32,565 nucleotides of DNA from an uncultured Verrucomicrobiales bacterium (GCA_937893495.1 CALBIE010000823.1:1-32565); one strand, 5' to 3'; counted from the stretch's first letter, positions 1-7,897 are shown. Notes: a model not told the origin generated them from the letters alone. Made by a program: numbers and translations.

Positions 1-2
1 AC

Positions 3-851
3 GGGCTGGCCATCGGGGATTGGTATGACGTTCGCACGTATTTCAACGAGGGGTTCGTCGAGGGCTACCAGGTCGGCGCGGTCAACGTGGGCGAGGCGCT
101 TGCGGACCTGGTCAAGTCGCCGTATTACGCGGCGGAATCGGGCGGGCAGGTGCTCGGTTATCTGTCCACGGCCTACGGGCGCGAGCAGTTCTCATTGTAT
201 CTGGATCAGGCGACGGTGCTGATCGGGCGCTTCCGCGAGGATGAATGCTTCCGCAAGGCGATCCTGAGCGAACTGGGCGAGGAATTCCGGGAGTATTTCA
301 CCGATCCGGAGAAGCTCAGCCGGTTGCTGGCGGACATCGGGGTGACGGCGGCCACGGGTGGACTGGGCCTGGCGAGCAGCGGGCTTAACGGCGTGGGCAA
401 GCTGGGCAAATTGGCCAGGTTGCTGGAGCGGTTCTTGCCGGATGACGACACGATCTCCTCAGCGATGACGGGGCGGCGAGCTCCGGGAAAAATACTCGGG
501 CTGTCGGAACTCCAACGGATTCAGGTAGGCCTTGAGCGCAGGGGCGCGAGATTCGTACCCAACGCAGACCATTTAATTGATAGATACGGTAAAAACAAAG
601 TTGCTTTACACGTTATTGAAGACGGCGATGAATACATTTATACAAGAAAAAATGCTACGCGAAGCGAACTGTTTCACGAGATTAGGCATCATGTTCAGTT
701 CCGTCGCGAGGCAGGGGGAAATCAGGCTGCGTGGAACAAGATTTCTGAAGAGGCCAAAGAACGTTTTGTCTTGAGGTATATGCTACAACAAAAGTGGTTG
801 ACAGACGGAGAACGGAAACAAGCAATACGGCAAGTTACACAATTTCGCTAG
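3..851 (+). CDS. Polymorphic-toxin-like protein, C-terminal part, with zincin metallopeptidase tip (partial at left edge)
   Basis: The frame is open from base 3, so only the C-terminal ~282 residues are in the window; the GTG at 87 is an internal codon rather than a convincing start. The upstream part is GC-rich and contains a Gly/Ala/Leu-rich stretch, as in pre-toxin linkers. The last ~100 residues (from about base 556) are visibly more AT-rich. They carry HEIRH near base 676, an HExxH zinc-metallopeptidase motif preceded by a Thr-Arg-Ser-Glu-Leu-Phe helix, as in zincin-type toxin domains of polymorphic toxins. A small gene follows 27 bases downstream, where an immunity gene would lie. Seen: the motif, the composition change and the gene order. 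Inferred: a secreted or contact-delivered peptidase effector with an exchangeable tip. It could instead be a housekeeping metallopeptidase fused to an unknown domain. The trunk (RHS, YD repeats or a secretion signal) is outside the window. Confidence 0.6.
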   Translation, partial: GLAIGDWYDVRTYFNEGFVEGYQVGAVNVGEALADLVKSPYYAAESGGQVLGYLSTAYGREQFSLYLDQATVLIGRFREDECFRKAILSELGEEFREYFTDPEKLSRLLADIGVTAATGGLGLASSGLNGVGKLGKLARLLERFLPDDDTISSAMTGRRAPGKILGLSELQRIQVGLERRGARFVPNADHLIDRYGKNKVALHVIEDGDEYIYTRKNATRSELFHEIRHHVQFRREAGGNQAAWNKISEEAKERFVLRYMLQQKWLTDGERKQAIRQVTQFR

Positions 852-878
852 CATGACCGCGATACAATATTCTTGATT

Positions 879-1133
879 ATGATAAGTGAATCAGAGGCAG
901 TTGAACTGGCGACGCGCTACGTAGAGTTGGACGGACAAAGACATGGTCCCCTGATGGCAGTCAATTTGGAATCGGCTTTTTTGGAAGAGTTCGAAATGAG
1001 AACAGACAATGATCGATGGATTGTGGTGTTTGAAGGACTTCCGACGACGCCTGGATTGACTGTTACTCCAAATAGGATTTCCGTGTTAGTTGATGTATCG
1101 ACTGGGAATGCAGAATATGACGTGGTGCTGTGA
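879..1133 (+). CDS. Small putative immunity protein for the upstream zincin toxin
   Basis: This is an 84-residue acidic cytoplasmic protein with no signal peptide or membrane segment. I chose the ATG at 879, which gives an N-terminus MISESEAVELA; a TTG six bases earlier is also in frame. The helix-then-strand pattern (an N-terminal SEAVELATRYVE helix, a central WIVVFEG strand and a C-terminal VLVDVSTGNAEY hairpin) resembles small immunity folds of the Imm35/YrhB type. That resemblance is judged by eye. Its position 27 bases after the toxin-like gene, on the same strand and with similarly low GC, supports an immunity role. If so, it would bind the zincin tip and protect the producer. No catalytic motif is visible. 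Confidence 0.5.
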   Translation: MISESEAVELATRYVELDGQRHGPLMAVNLESAFLEEFEMRTDNDRWIVVFEGLPTTPGLTVTPNRISVLVDVSTGNAEYDVVL

Positions 1134-1434
1134 GCGAGAACTCGTAGTGTCGAAATATTCGGATACAGAAAAGGGGTCTGTGGTGTGGCGCTTGATTGAC
1201 GGGGAAGGAGCGGAGGCAAAGTCGTTCTTTTGTTTCCTCGCGACAGTCGGCAACATTCGGTTGTGACAAGCGCTCGGGCAGTGATGCGGTTGGTCTTGCC
1301 GATTCTTCGGCTGACGGTTTGCGTTGCCCTCCTTCAAGCGAATGCCTGGGGAGACTTTTCGCGCAACGGACATTGGTTCACCTGTAGCCCCACGTCTGTC
1401 AATTCATTGATACAGCCGGATTACTTCATTGACC
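1134..1434. other. Gap without a convincing gene; orphan signal-peptide-like fragment
   Basis: About 300 bases lie between the immunity-like gene and the xylA-derived repeat. An ATG at 1284 on the plus strand opens a hydrophobic, signal-peptide-like N-terminus (MRLVLPILRLTVCVALLQA). The frame then runs straight into the terminator and xylA 3' remnant with no recognisable domain. It is probably the 5' stub of a gene cut off by the rearrangement that created the duplicated xylA end, or chance. No ribosome binding site was evident. Confidence 0.3.
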
Positions 1435-1471
1435 AAAAAACCCGCACCGGCAGGGCCGATGCGGGTGCTCT
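1435..1471 (-). terminator. Rho-independent terminator, duplicate copy, downstream of the DUF5615/DUF433 pair
   Basis: On the minus strand this reads as a GC-rich hairpin, ACCCGCATCGG pairing with CCGGTGCGGGT around a short loop, followed by six Ts. It is nearly the same as the xylA terminator at 2347-2380 and lies just past the xylA 3' remnant, so it would now end the toxin-antitoxin transcript. Confidence 0.8.
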
Positions 1472-1541
1472 GTTCCGGCACAGCCGGTCAAATGTATTCG
1501 TTGATGAGGTTCTCGAGGAATTCCTGGCGGCCACTCTGGTC
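1472..1541 (-). pseudogene. Duplicated 3' end of xylA (last 16 codons plus downstream spacer)
   Basis: Read on the minus strand, 1488-1541 gives [16 protein letters not shown] and a stop. These are exactly the last 16 residues of the intact xylA, whose 3' end lies 0.9 kb away at 2399. The similarity continues through the spacer and into the terminator, making a direct repeat of about 105 bases (1435-1541 against 2347-2452, roughly 85% identical by eye). The upstream part of the gene copy is missing and is replaced by the DUF5615 gene, whose stop codon (1540-1542) touches the first matching base. It is therefore a fragment, not a gene. Confidence 0.8.
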
Positions 1542-1929
1542 AGACGGTCCACTCGATGCGCGCCAGGGAGTGGCGTTTGCACCGCCAATAATCAATTCCG
1601 CCCTGATGCACCCGGGCCGCCACTCCCATGCGCTTTGCCGCCGTGTCAAACGAAGAGTGTCTCAAGAATTCCCGGACGTACCGGGCAGCCGCCCCGTCGA
1701 ACACATCCAGCCAAACAAGGCAGTAGGCCGGATGCGCAAGCCGCTGGCGGAAAAAATCACGGTCATGCGTGAACAGGGTGGCGTGCTTCAATCGATGCAA
1801 CAGAGGAATGATGTCCGGATCCTGAATGCCGGAAGGTGCGAAGTCTTCGATCAGAAAGCGGCAGGGCACCCGCCACCGCCGCAATTGTTGTCCTTGATCG
1901 TGCCGGATGTTTTCATCCAGCAGATTCAT
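1540..1929 (-). CDS. DUF5615 PIN-like toxin (VapC-like) of a toxin-antitoxin pair
   Basis: This 129-residue protein begins MNLLDENI, the hallmark N-terminus of DUF5615 PIN-like proteins. The acidic residues expected of a PIN-type Mg2+-dependent RNase site are visible: D5/E6, the DPDI segment near residue 37, and HDRDF near residue 57. The ATG (1929-1927) overlaps the stop of the DUF433 gene in an ATGA junction, so the two are translationally coupled. A longer in-frame start (1971) exists but would overlap the antitoxin more, without added conservation. In the family, such proteins pair with DUF433 antitoxins, and RNA cleavage is the presumed activity. The C-terminal tail ends exactly where the duplicated xylA 3' end starts, so its last residues may have been set by the rearrangement. 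Confidence 0.82.
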   Translation of the reverse strand: MNLLDENIRHDQGQQLRRWRVPCRFLIEDFAPSGIQDPDIIPLLHRLKHATLFTHDRDFFRQRLAHPAYCLVWLDVFDGAAARYVREFLRHSSFDTAAKRMGVAARVHQGGIDYWRCKRHSLARIEWTV

Positions 1930-2204
1930 GCGACGGCCGGCGTTTCTTCCGGGTGACGCAATTGTCCGCAATCATCCAGAAGCGAAAGCCGGGCCAACTG
2001 CACGCTCTCGGCAATGGCAGCACGGGTTACCTTGCCTCCCCAGGCCTTCTCGATTTCGGCCGGCGTCATGCCCTGCGCCAATTCGTCGAGCACCTGCCAG
2101 ACCATAATCCGCGTACCCTTGAACGTGGGTTTGCCATGACAAATGTCGGGGTCGGCGACCACATACTGTCCGAGTTCACAACGTTGTTTCGGGCCGTTCT
2201 TCAC
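1926..2204 (-). CDS. DUF433 family antitoxin
   Basis: This 92-residue protein carries the DUF433 pattern: a VVADPDICHGKPTFKGTRI block (residues ~15-33), then VWQVLDELAQGMTPAEIEKAW and a C-terminal helix. The fold is a small helix-turn-helix DNA-binding module used as the antitoxin of DUF5615 toxins. Start: GTG at 2204, directly ahead of Lys-Asn; no strong ribosome binding site is visible. It lies first in the operon and overlaps the toxin start by four bases. Autoregulation by the pair is typical of the class, but no clear operator palindrome was identified in the 140-base upstream gap. That gap also holds the xylA terminator, which would shield the pair from xylA read-through. Confidence 0.85.
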   Translation of the reverse strand: MKNGPKQRCELGQYVVADPDICHGKPTFKGTRIMVWQVLDELAQGMTPAEIEKAWGGKVTRAAIAESVQLARLSLLDDCGQLRHPEETPAVA

Positions 2205-2346
2205 GGAACGAATTTATTGTCAGGAGGCCGAAAATGCAAGCGGGCGGTTGCAATTCAGGCTTCAAACAAGCCGCTCCCAACACCGGTCTGTAGCGAAGCA
2301 GCGAATTGGCGAGGAATTCCGGGATCACTTCACCGGTTCACAACGC

Positions 2347-2380
2347 AAAAAACCCGCACCGGCGAGCCGATGCGGGTTCC
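2347..2380 (-). terminator. Rho-independent terminator of xylA
   Basis: On the minus strand, a stem ACCCGCATCGG / CCGGTGCGGGT with a CTCG-type loop is followed by TTTTTT, about 20 bases after the xylA stop codon. A near-copy lies at 1435-1471. Confidence 0.85.
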
Positions 2381-2398
2381 GTGTTAGCGCGCAGCCCG

Positions 2399-3712
2399 TC
2401 AAATGTATTCGTTGATGAGATTCTCGAGAAATTCCTGACGACCGCTCTGGAGTTTCGGTTCGCCTTTCTTGATGATGTATTTTTCGAGTTCGCGGAAGTT
2501 GGTCTTCCCATTCTCAATCTTCTCGCCGATGCCAGAATCCCACGTGCTGTAGCGCTGCTTCACGAAGTCTGCCAGGCGGCCGTCCTTGCGGATGGCGGCC
2601 GCAATCTTCAGGCCGCGGGCGAAGGCATCCATGCCGCCGATGTGCGCGTGGAACAGGTCCACCGGTTCGAAGCTTTCGCGACGCACCTTGGCGTCGAAGT
2701 TCACGCCGCCGGTCTTGAAGCCTCCATACTTCATCAGGCTCAACATGCATTGCGTGGTGAGGTAGATGCTGGTCGGGAACTGGTCGGTATCCCAGCCCAG
2801 CAATTCGTCACCCGTGTTCGCGTCGATGGATCCCAGCGCATCGGATGAACCCGCCACTTCCATTTCGTGCTGCATGGTGTGGCCGGCCAGTGTCGCGTGA
2901 TTGGTTTCCAGATTCAGCTTGAGATGATTCTTCAGGCCGTAGGCGCGCAAGAAGTTCAGGCACGCCGCCGCATCGGAATCGTATTGATGCTTGGTCGGTT
3001 CCTTCGGCTTGGGCTCGATGTAGAACTGACCCTTGAAGCCGATCTTCTTCTTGTAATCGACCGCCATGTGCAGGAACTGCGCGAGGTGATCCACTTCGCG
3101 GCCGAGGTCCGTGTTCCACAAGGTCGAGTAACCCTCGCGACCGCCCCAGAAGGTGTAGCCTTCGCCGCCCAGTTCCTTCGTGACTTCCAGTGCCTTTTTT
3201 ACCTGGGCCGCTGCGTAGGCGAATGCGTCGGCATTGCAGCTCGTCGCGGCACCGTGCATGTAGCGCGGATTTGCAAACAGACACGCGGTGCCCCACAACA
3301 ATTTGATGCCGGTGCGCTGCTGTTCCTCCTTGAGCACTTTGACGACGGCGTCGAAGTTTTTGTTGCTCTGCGCCAGCGTGCGGCCTTCTGGTGCGACGTC
3401 GCGATCGTGAAACGCGTAGTATGGGTTGCCAAGCTTCTCCATGAACTCGAACGCGACCCTTGCACGATTCTCGGCGTTCTTGACCGAGTCCGTGCCGTCA
3501 TCCCACGGGCGCACTGCAGTACCCGCGCCGAACGGATCGCTGAGCGGATTCCGAAAAGTATGCCAATAGACCACCGAAAACCGCAGATGATCCTTCATCG
3601 TCTTGCCTTCGACGACCTCGCTTTCGTTGTAGTGCTTGAAAGCCAGGGGATTACGGGAGTCCGGACCGTCGAACTGGATCTTCTTGATTTTGGGGAATGC
3701 TGCTTTGGCCAT
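2399..3712 (-). CDS. xylA: Xylose isomerase
   Basis: XylA interconverts D-xylose and D-xylulose (and glucose and fructose) in the cytoplasm, with two divalent metals. The 437-residue length fits the class II family. Both signatures are present: [10 protein letters not shown] (residues 101-110, with active-site H102 and D105) and [15 protein letters not shown] (231-245, with metal/substrate residues E233 and K235). [12 protein letters not shown] and the C-terminal metal-site segments also match. I chose the ATG at 3712 ([14 protein letters not shown]); a start 20 codons upstream adds a non-conserved tail. No xylB or xylose transporter is adjacent, and no regulator site was recognised. The 3' end and terminator are duplicated at 1435-1541 with a toxin-antitoxin pair in between, which makes the downstream neighbourhood unusual although the gene itself is intact. 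Confidence 0.97.
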   Translation of the reverse strand: MAKAAFPKIKKIQFDGPDSRNPLAFKHYNESEVVEGKTMKDHLRFSVVYWHTFRNPLSDPFGAGTAVRPWDDGTDSVKNAENRARVAFEFMEKLGNPYYAFHDRDVAPEGRTLAQSNKNFDAVVKVLKEEQQRTGIKLLWGTACLFANPRYMHGAATSCNADAFAYAAAQVKKALEVTKELGGEGYTFWGGREGYSTLWNTDLGREVDHLAQFLHMAVDYKKKIGFKGQFYIEPKPKEPTKHQYDSDAAACLNFLRAYGLKNHLKLNLETNHATLAGHTMQHEMEVAGSSDALGSIDANTGDELLGWDTDQFPTSIYLTTQCMLSLMKYGGFKTGGVNFDAKVRRESFEPVDLFHAHIGGMDAFARGLKIAAAIRKDGRLADFVKQRYSTWDSGIGEKIENGKTNFRELEKYIIKKGEPKLQSGRQEFLENLINEYI

Positions 3713-3821
3713 AGTAATTCTTTCGTTTAAAAACGGTCCGGTTTTGCTAAAGGAAAGGCGTGTCCCGCGCAAGCCTGAAAGGGGCTGGCACTGTAATGAG
3801 CGGTCGAAAAACGACCCACCG

Positions 3822-3898
3822 GGAGCAGCCGACGTAAGGAGGTTCGTTTATCTTCTGATAGGCCGAAGGTGTGTGAGCCTCCTCACGTCGGCTGCTAC
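3822..3898. repeat. Palindromic intergenic repeat, family A (copy 1, imperfect)
   Basis: The left arm (AGCAGCCGACGTAAGGAGG) and right arm (CCTCCTCACGTCGGCTGCT) are inverted copies separated by a longer, diverged loop. It is related to the 65-base elements at 5877-5941 and 15261-15325. It lies between the divergently transcribed xylA and a small membrane-protein gene. No gene was seen in the remaining bases from 3713 to 4004. Confidence 0.85.
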
Positions 3899-4004
3899 GA
3901 CTACAGTTTTACGAACGAGCCGTCGCTCTCCTGACCCGCCCTGGTGAGATGTCTTGCGTTGAGGCACACGCAATGATTAGCTCATGCCAATCTGGGGCGT
4001 GCCG

Positions 4005-4409
4005 ATGAACAAGAATCAGCCAATTGCGGACGATGGACCAACGGCGAATACCGTGGTGTTACCCGGAATGAAGTTTTGTCCATTCATGCTGGCCGGTCCC
4101 GCCGCAGTCGTTCTGCCTTTCTGCGTCCTCGGGTTGATTACTCTTCCCAGGTTGAAGGAGATATTCGCGGATGTGTTTGGTAAGGAATCTTTGCCGTTAG
4201 GCACCAGGGTTCTGGTCGACTTTGGCGCAGTCGGACTGATTGGCAGCGGCCTGGTGTGCGGATTGTTGCTTTTGCTGGGACAGATGCTTCCGCGAGGCAG
4301 ATGTTTTTTGGTGAGTGGGTTTATTTTGGTAATGCTGGTGATGATAATTGTCATGTGGGGTTTGTACGAGCCGATTGTTATCCTGAGGCAAAAGGTTTCC
4401 GTCGATTAA
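4005..4409 (+). CDS. Hypothetical small integral membrane protein
   Basis: A 134-residue protein with three hydrophobic segments, around residues 22-45 (FMLAGPAAVVLPFCVLGLI), 68-90 (VDFGAVGLIGSGLVCGLLLLL) and 98-120 (FLVSGFILVMLVMIIVMW). This fits an inner-membrane protein with a short hydrophilic N-terminus. The start is uncertain: ATG at 4005 (MNKNQPIADD) or ATG at 3984. I do not recognise the family. The next gene (4485) also encodes a membrane protein and starts 75 bases downstream on the same strand, so they may be co-transcribed. No catalytic motif is visible. Confidence 0.55.
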   Translation: MNKNQPIADDGPTANTVVLPGMKFCPFMLAGPAAVVLPFCVLGLITLPRLKEIFADVFGKESLPLGTRVLVDFGAVGLIGSGLVCGLLLLLGQMLPRGRCFLVSGFILVMLVMIIVMWGLYEPIVILRQKVSVD

Positions 4410-4484
4410 GCGGTTCGACAGGCGAACCGACCATTGCAGAGACCGTTTCGGACACCGCGTGGCCTACTTGGTTGAACACTTTTC

Positions 4485-5021
4485 ATGACTATCTGGGATG
4501 CTTTGGGAAGACTGTTGAGCGAGGATTTCAAACCGAAGTATCTGTTTCGGCCCGAACGCGCAGCGGACGATCTTCAGGCGGGCAGGTTTTCCGCCGGGGA
4601 AAAGTTCGCCTATTTTTTCCTGTGGCTGACGATGATTTATGGGCAGACGCTATTTCGCCACTGGCTGTACTCCGGTCCGGAACCCCGATCAGATTATCCC
4701 ACCATTGCAATCCTGATTCAGGACTGGGTTGGTGGAATGATTATTCTCGCCGGCTACCTGCTTGCGTTCGTTGCCAATCAGCGCGGCGACGGGAAGGACT
4801 TTATCGAACGTTCGGTCATTCTTTCAATTCCCGTATGGTTCAACACTGGCCTTTTGTATTTCCCAATCATTCTGTTTATCGTCATCCTGGAAGAAACCCT
4901 GAAGATGTCGATGACATGGACCAATGTCGCGGTGCATGTCACGGCCTGCCTCGTCGTTTCCCGGCGTCTCCGTTTCGCGATGAAACTTGCATCCGAATCG
5001 CCGGGATCAGAAAATAACTGA
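4485..5021 (+). CDS. Hypothetical integral membrane protein
   Basis: A 178-residue protein with a hydrophilic N-terminus (residues 1-38, with FKPKYLFRPERAADDL) and about four hydrophobic segments: FAYFFLWLTMIYGQTLF, IAILIQDWVGGMIILAGYLLAF, VILSIPVWFNTGLLYFPII and a weaker C-terminal one near TNVAVHVTACLVV. No family is recognised. The gene ends only five bases before the start of the phosphodiesterase gene at 5027, suggesting one transcript. A membrane role linked to phosphodiester or lipid metabolism is possible but is only guilt by association. Confidence 0.6.
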   Translation: MTIWDALGRLLSEDFKPKYLFRPERAADDLQAGRFSAGEKFAYFFLWLTMIYGQTLFRHWLYSGPEPRSDYPTIAILIQDWVGGMIILAGYLLAFVANQRGDGKDFIERSVILSIPVWFNTGLLYFPIILFIVILEETLKMSMTWTNVAVHVTACLVVSRRLRFAMKLASESPGSENN

Positions 5022-5026
5022 AACTT

Positions 5027-5848
5027 ATGATTCAATCTTTGACGGCCTTACTCCTTGCTTTGCTTGTTAACGGCTTGTCTGCGAATCTTGCCGCCGTGGA
5101 AATCGTCGCCCATCGCGGAGCCTCGCACGACGCCCCGGAGAACACTCTGGCCTCCATCAACCTCGCGTGGCGGCAGAATGCCGGCGCGGTGGAACTGGAT
5201 GTGATGCTCTCAAGTGACGGTCGCATCGTGGTGATTCACGACAAGGATTTGAAACGACTGGCGGGTGTGGACGGCAAAGTCGTCGAAAAATCTTTCGACG
5301 AATTGCGCCAGCTTGACGTTGGCGAGTGGAAAGGCGCGCGATGGAAAGGTGAGCAGATGCCCACGCTCGGCGAAGTACTGGCCACCATTCCCGAAGGCAG
5401 GCGGATGTTTGTCGAATTGAAGACCGGGCCCGAGATTGTTCCCGCGTTGCAACGGGCCATCAAGGCATCGGGCAAGCGGGCGAAACAAATCGTCATCATC
5501 AGTTTCAGTCTCGCTGCCTGCGCCGCCTCGAAGAAGGCGTTGCCGGAACATGAGGTCGCCTTGATCAGCGGATTCAAAACGCGTGATGGCAAGTCGTCGC
5601 CGACCATCGCAACTTTAATACGCAATGCGAAGAAAGCTGGACTGGATGGCCTGGATCTGGACGCTCGGGGTCCGTTGACGGATGACGCCGCGAAACGAAT
5701 CCGGAAGGCCGGGCTGAAGTTCTACGTCTGGACGGTGGACGATCCGAAGCGGGCGAAGGAGCTGCAACGCATTGGAGTCGATGGCATCACCACCAATCGC
5801 CCCGGCTGGATGCGGGAGCAGTTGGGGGTGGTGAAGGACGGTCGCTGA
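5027..5848 (+). CDS. Exported glycerophosphodiester phosphodiesterase
   Basis: The enzyme hydrolyses glycerophosphodiesters (deacylated phospholipids) to sn-glycerol-3-phosphate and an alcohol. It is 273 residues with a signal peptide (about 1-23) and a GDPD TIM barrel. Catalytic and metal residues are visible: H29-R30-G-A-S in VAHRGASHDAPENT, E38-N39-T40, E56 and D58 in VELDV, and H71-D72 in VVIHDKDL. The C-terminal GLKFYVWTVDD and GVDGITTNRP motifs are typical. It is therefore expected in the periplasm or on the cell surface. Its product could feed glycerol/G3P metabolism together with glpF-glpK some 5 kb away. It is called GDPD-family rather than glpQ or ugpQ because the subfamily cannot be assigned by eye. 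Confidence 0.93.
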   Translation: MIQSLTALLLALLVNGLSANLAAVEIVAHRGASHDAPENTLASINLAWRQNAGAVELDVMLSSDGRIVVIHDKDLKRLAGVDGKVVEKSFDELRQLDVGEWKGARWKGEQMPTLGEVLATIPEGRRMFVELKTGPEIVPALQRAIKASGKRAKQIVIISFSLAACAASKKALPEHEVALISGFKTRDGKSSPTIATLIRNAKKAGLDGLDLDARGPLTDDAAKRIRKAGLKFYVWTVDDPKRAKELQRIGVDGITTNRPGWMREQLGVVKDGR

Positions 5849-5876
5849 TCGGATATAGGGGCGATTTCAAAGCCCC

Positions 5877-5941
5877 GTAGCAGCCGAGGTGACGAGGCTC
5901 AAACTTCATTAAGATCAGAGCCTCCTCACGTCGGCTGCTAC
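5877..5941. repeat. Palindromic intergenic repeat, family A (copy 2, 65 bases)
   Basis: Termini GTAGCAGCCGA...TCGGCTGCTAC are inverted. The inner arms GACGAGGCTC and GAGCCTCCTC pair, leaving an A/T-rich loop. It is almost the reverse complement of copy 3 (15261-15325), with the same 65-base length. It sits between the convergent phosphodiesterase and acyl-CoA synthetase genes, where it could act as a bidirectional terminator. Confidence 0.9.
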
Positions 5942-5975
5942 CAATAATGCAATTTCCCGCTGTCATTGTGCGGCT

Positions 5976-7568
5976 TCAACGCACCCGCTTTTCGAGGCCG
6001 GCCCAGAAGCGTTCGCGCAGCACGGTTTTCTGAACTTTTCCAGTCGCAGTCCTTGGCAGCGCATCGGTGAATTCCACCGAAGCCGGGCATTTGAAATGAG
6101 CAAGATTCTCGCGGCAGAAGGCGATCAACTCCGCCTCAGTCGCCTCGATTCCGTTCTTCAGAACGATGATTGCTTTCGGTGCTTCCCCCCACTTTTCATG
6201 CGGGACGGCGATGATTGCCGCTTCAAGAACCGCCGGGTGTTTGTAGAGGACACCCTCGACTTCGATGGACGAGATGTTTTCGCCGCCGGAGATGATCAGA
6301 TCCTTCATCCGATCCACAACCTCGATATACCCGTCGCTGTCAATCGTTGCGACGTCGCCCGTGTGAAACCAGCCATCGACAATGACCGCGTCCGTCGCTT
6401 CCGGTTGATTCCAATAGCCGGCCATGACGACGTTGCTTCGGGCGATCACTTCGCCGGTTTGAACTCCATCCGGTTTCACGTCGGTTCCCTGATCATCGAC
6501 GACCCGCAGGGCAACTCCAATCATCGGGTAACCGGAGCGGGTCTTGACGCGACATTTCTCGTCGTCGGACCAGTCTTGCATGTGCGGCTTCAGTTTGGAG
6601 ACCGTGAGGAAAGGCGATGTCTCCGTAAGCCCGTATACCTGAATCACCTCGCAATCAAACCGTTTTTGCAGTTCCTTGATGACTGCCATCGGGGGCGCTG
6701 ATCCGGCGGTTCCCACCCGGATGTTTCGTGGCACGGTTCGAGACGCGGAAACGGGGGCGTTGAGCAACATCGTGATCATCGTGGGAGCCAGGCACGTGAT
6801 GCTGATGGCTTCCTGATCGAGGAGATTGAACACGGCCTCCGGATCAAATTTCTTGAGAATGATCTGTGTTCCACCGACTGCGGTGAGGGCATAGGGAAGT
6901 CCCCATCCGTTGCAGTGAAACTGGGCCGTCACCTGAAGAAAACGATCGGTGTCGCGCAGACCGAACTCGATGATGGTGTTGATCGCATTCAGATAGATGT
7001 TTCGATGGGTGAGCATGACGCCCTTGGGTCTTCCCGTCGTGCCCGAGGTGTAGAGGAGGGCTGAGGTTTCGTTCTCATCAATTTCCACCGGAGCGGGCGC
7101 TTCAGGTTGCGCGGCGGAGAGCAGTTGCTCGTAGTCGATCCACGTTGACTCCGTCTGCCGACCGCTGTCAGCTATGAGAATGAAATGCTCCACCGATTTA
7201 AGTTTGCCGCGAATTGCATCGATCTGACCCGCAAGCCCTCCCTCGACGATCAGGGCCCTGGCCTTGCCGTGATTCAGGATGTATTCGAAATCTGAGGGCG
7301 TGAGCCGAAAGTTCATCGGCATGGTGATAAGGCCGATTTGCGGCGCGCCGAAAAACGCCTCAATCAGACGATGATCGTTCTGTGAGAGGATTGCCACGCG
7401 GTCGCCTTTCTTCAGTCCCAGCCCGAGCAGTGCGTTGGACCAGCGATTGACCCGGGCACCGAGCTGGTTGTAGGTGAGACGGTTCTCGCCGCACACGACG
7501 GCCTCTTTATTCCCATAAACTGCGAGCGCGCGATTCAGAAAGTCGGTTTCGTTGAGTGGAATTTGCAT
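5976..7568 (-). CDS. Acyl-CoA synthetase (AMP-forming, ANL superfamily)
   Basis: It activates a carboxylic acid, probably a medium- or long-chain fatty acid, to acyl-CoA by way of an acyl-adenylate. It is 530 residues, the usual length. Motifs in order: the P-loop-like YTSGTTGRPKG (173-183), QVYGLTETSP, the hinge region TGDVATIDSDGYIEVVDRMKD, SGGENISSIEVE, and PRTATGKVQK with catalytic Lys510. Soluble, no signal peptide. It stands alone on the minus strand, with a palindromic repeat downstream and a repeat-containing gap upstream. The exact chain-length specificity cannot be read from the sequence; similar proteins are annotated as fatty-acyl-CoA synthetases of the FadD3/AlkK type. Confidence 0.92.
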   Translation of the reverse strand: MQIPLNETDFLNRALAVYGNKEAVVCGENRLTYNQLGARVNRWSNALLGLGLKKGDRVAILSQNDHRLIEAFFGAPQIGLITMPMNFRLTPSDFEYILNHGKARALIVEGGLAGQIDAIRGKLKSVEHFILIADSGRQTESTWIDYEQLLSAAQPEAPAPVEIDENETSALLYTSGTTGRPKGVMLTHRNIYLNAINTIIEFGLRDTDRFLQVTAQFHCNGWGLPYALTAVGGTQIILKKFDPEAVFNLLDQEAISITCLAPTMITMLLNAPVSASRTVPRNIRVGTAGSAPPMAVIKELQKRFDCEVIQVYGLTETSPFLTVSKLKPHMQDWSDDEKCRVKTRSGYPMIGVALRVVDDQGTDVKPDGVQTGEVIARSNVVMAGYWNQPEATDAVIVDGWFHTGDVATIDSDGYIEVVDRMKDLIISGGENISSIEVEGVLYKHPAVLEAAIIAVPHEKWGEAPKAIIVLKNGIEATEAELIAFCRENLAHFKCPASVEFTDALPRTATGKVQKTVLRERFWAGLEKRVR

Positions 7569-7897
7569 GGCGTCTTCGAGGATTGATAAACGTCAGGGTA
7601 TCGCCCGGCAAGCCGGTATCCTATTGCGGGCGATGTTGAGTCGCGCCCGGTTGCGGGCAGAAGATGGTATCCAATCGGGTGCCCGTGAAAACGCGGCAGT
7701 TCGCAGTACGGGAGCGCGGACTTTAGTCCGCTTCAATGTGGCCGGGCAAAACGCGTGAATCTGTCCGGAGATCGCGATTCCAAGAGCGGGCTGAAGCGGA
7801 ATGAATTCCGCGCCCCGGTTCGTAATGTGAATTGCCGGTGAAATCGTGACAATCCGCCGGGAACAAGTGAGACTCCGAAGACCGCTATTGAATTGCC
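7569..7897. repeat. Intergenic gap with paired REP-like hairpins (family F)
   Basis: The gap lies between divergent genes. It holds a perfect hairpin GCGGACTTTAGTCCGC (7716-7731) and a second one GCGGAATGAATTCCGC (7796-7811) about 65 bases on, with GCTTC/GAAGC-like flanks in opposite orientation. This is the pattern of paired REP elements. A related hairpin lies near 16636-16655. No gene was seen. Promoters for the genes at 7568 and 7898 must also lie here, but none was identified with confidence. Confidence 0.65.

Noticed and set aside
1429-1956. Plus-strand frames across the xylA remnant and DUF5615
   Set aside because: Antisense of the recognisable DUF5615 gene and the terminator hairpin.
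1435-2452. A complete insertion sequence or integron between the xylA copies
   Set aside because: No transposase, integrase, terminal inverted repeats or attC-like site seen; only a toxin-antitoxin pair lies inside.
2867-3730. Long plus-strand frame opposite xylA
   Set aside because: Shadow of a clearly conserved xylA; no independent domain or start signal.
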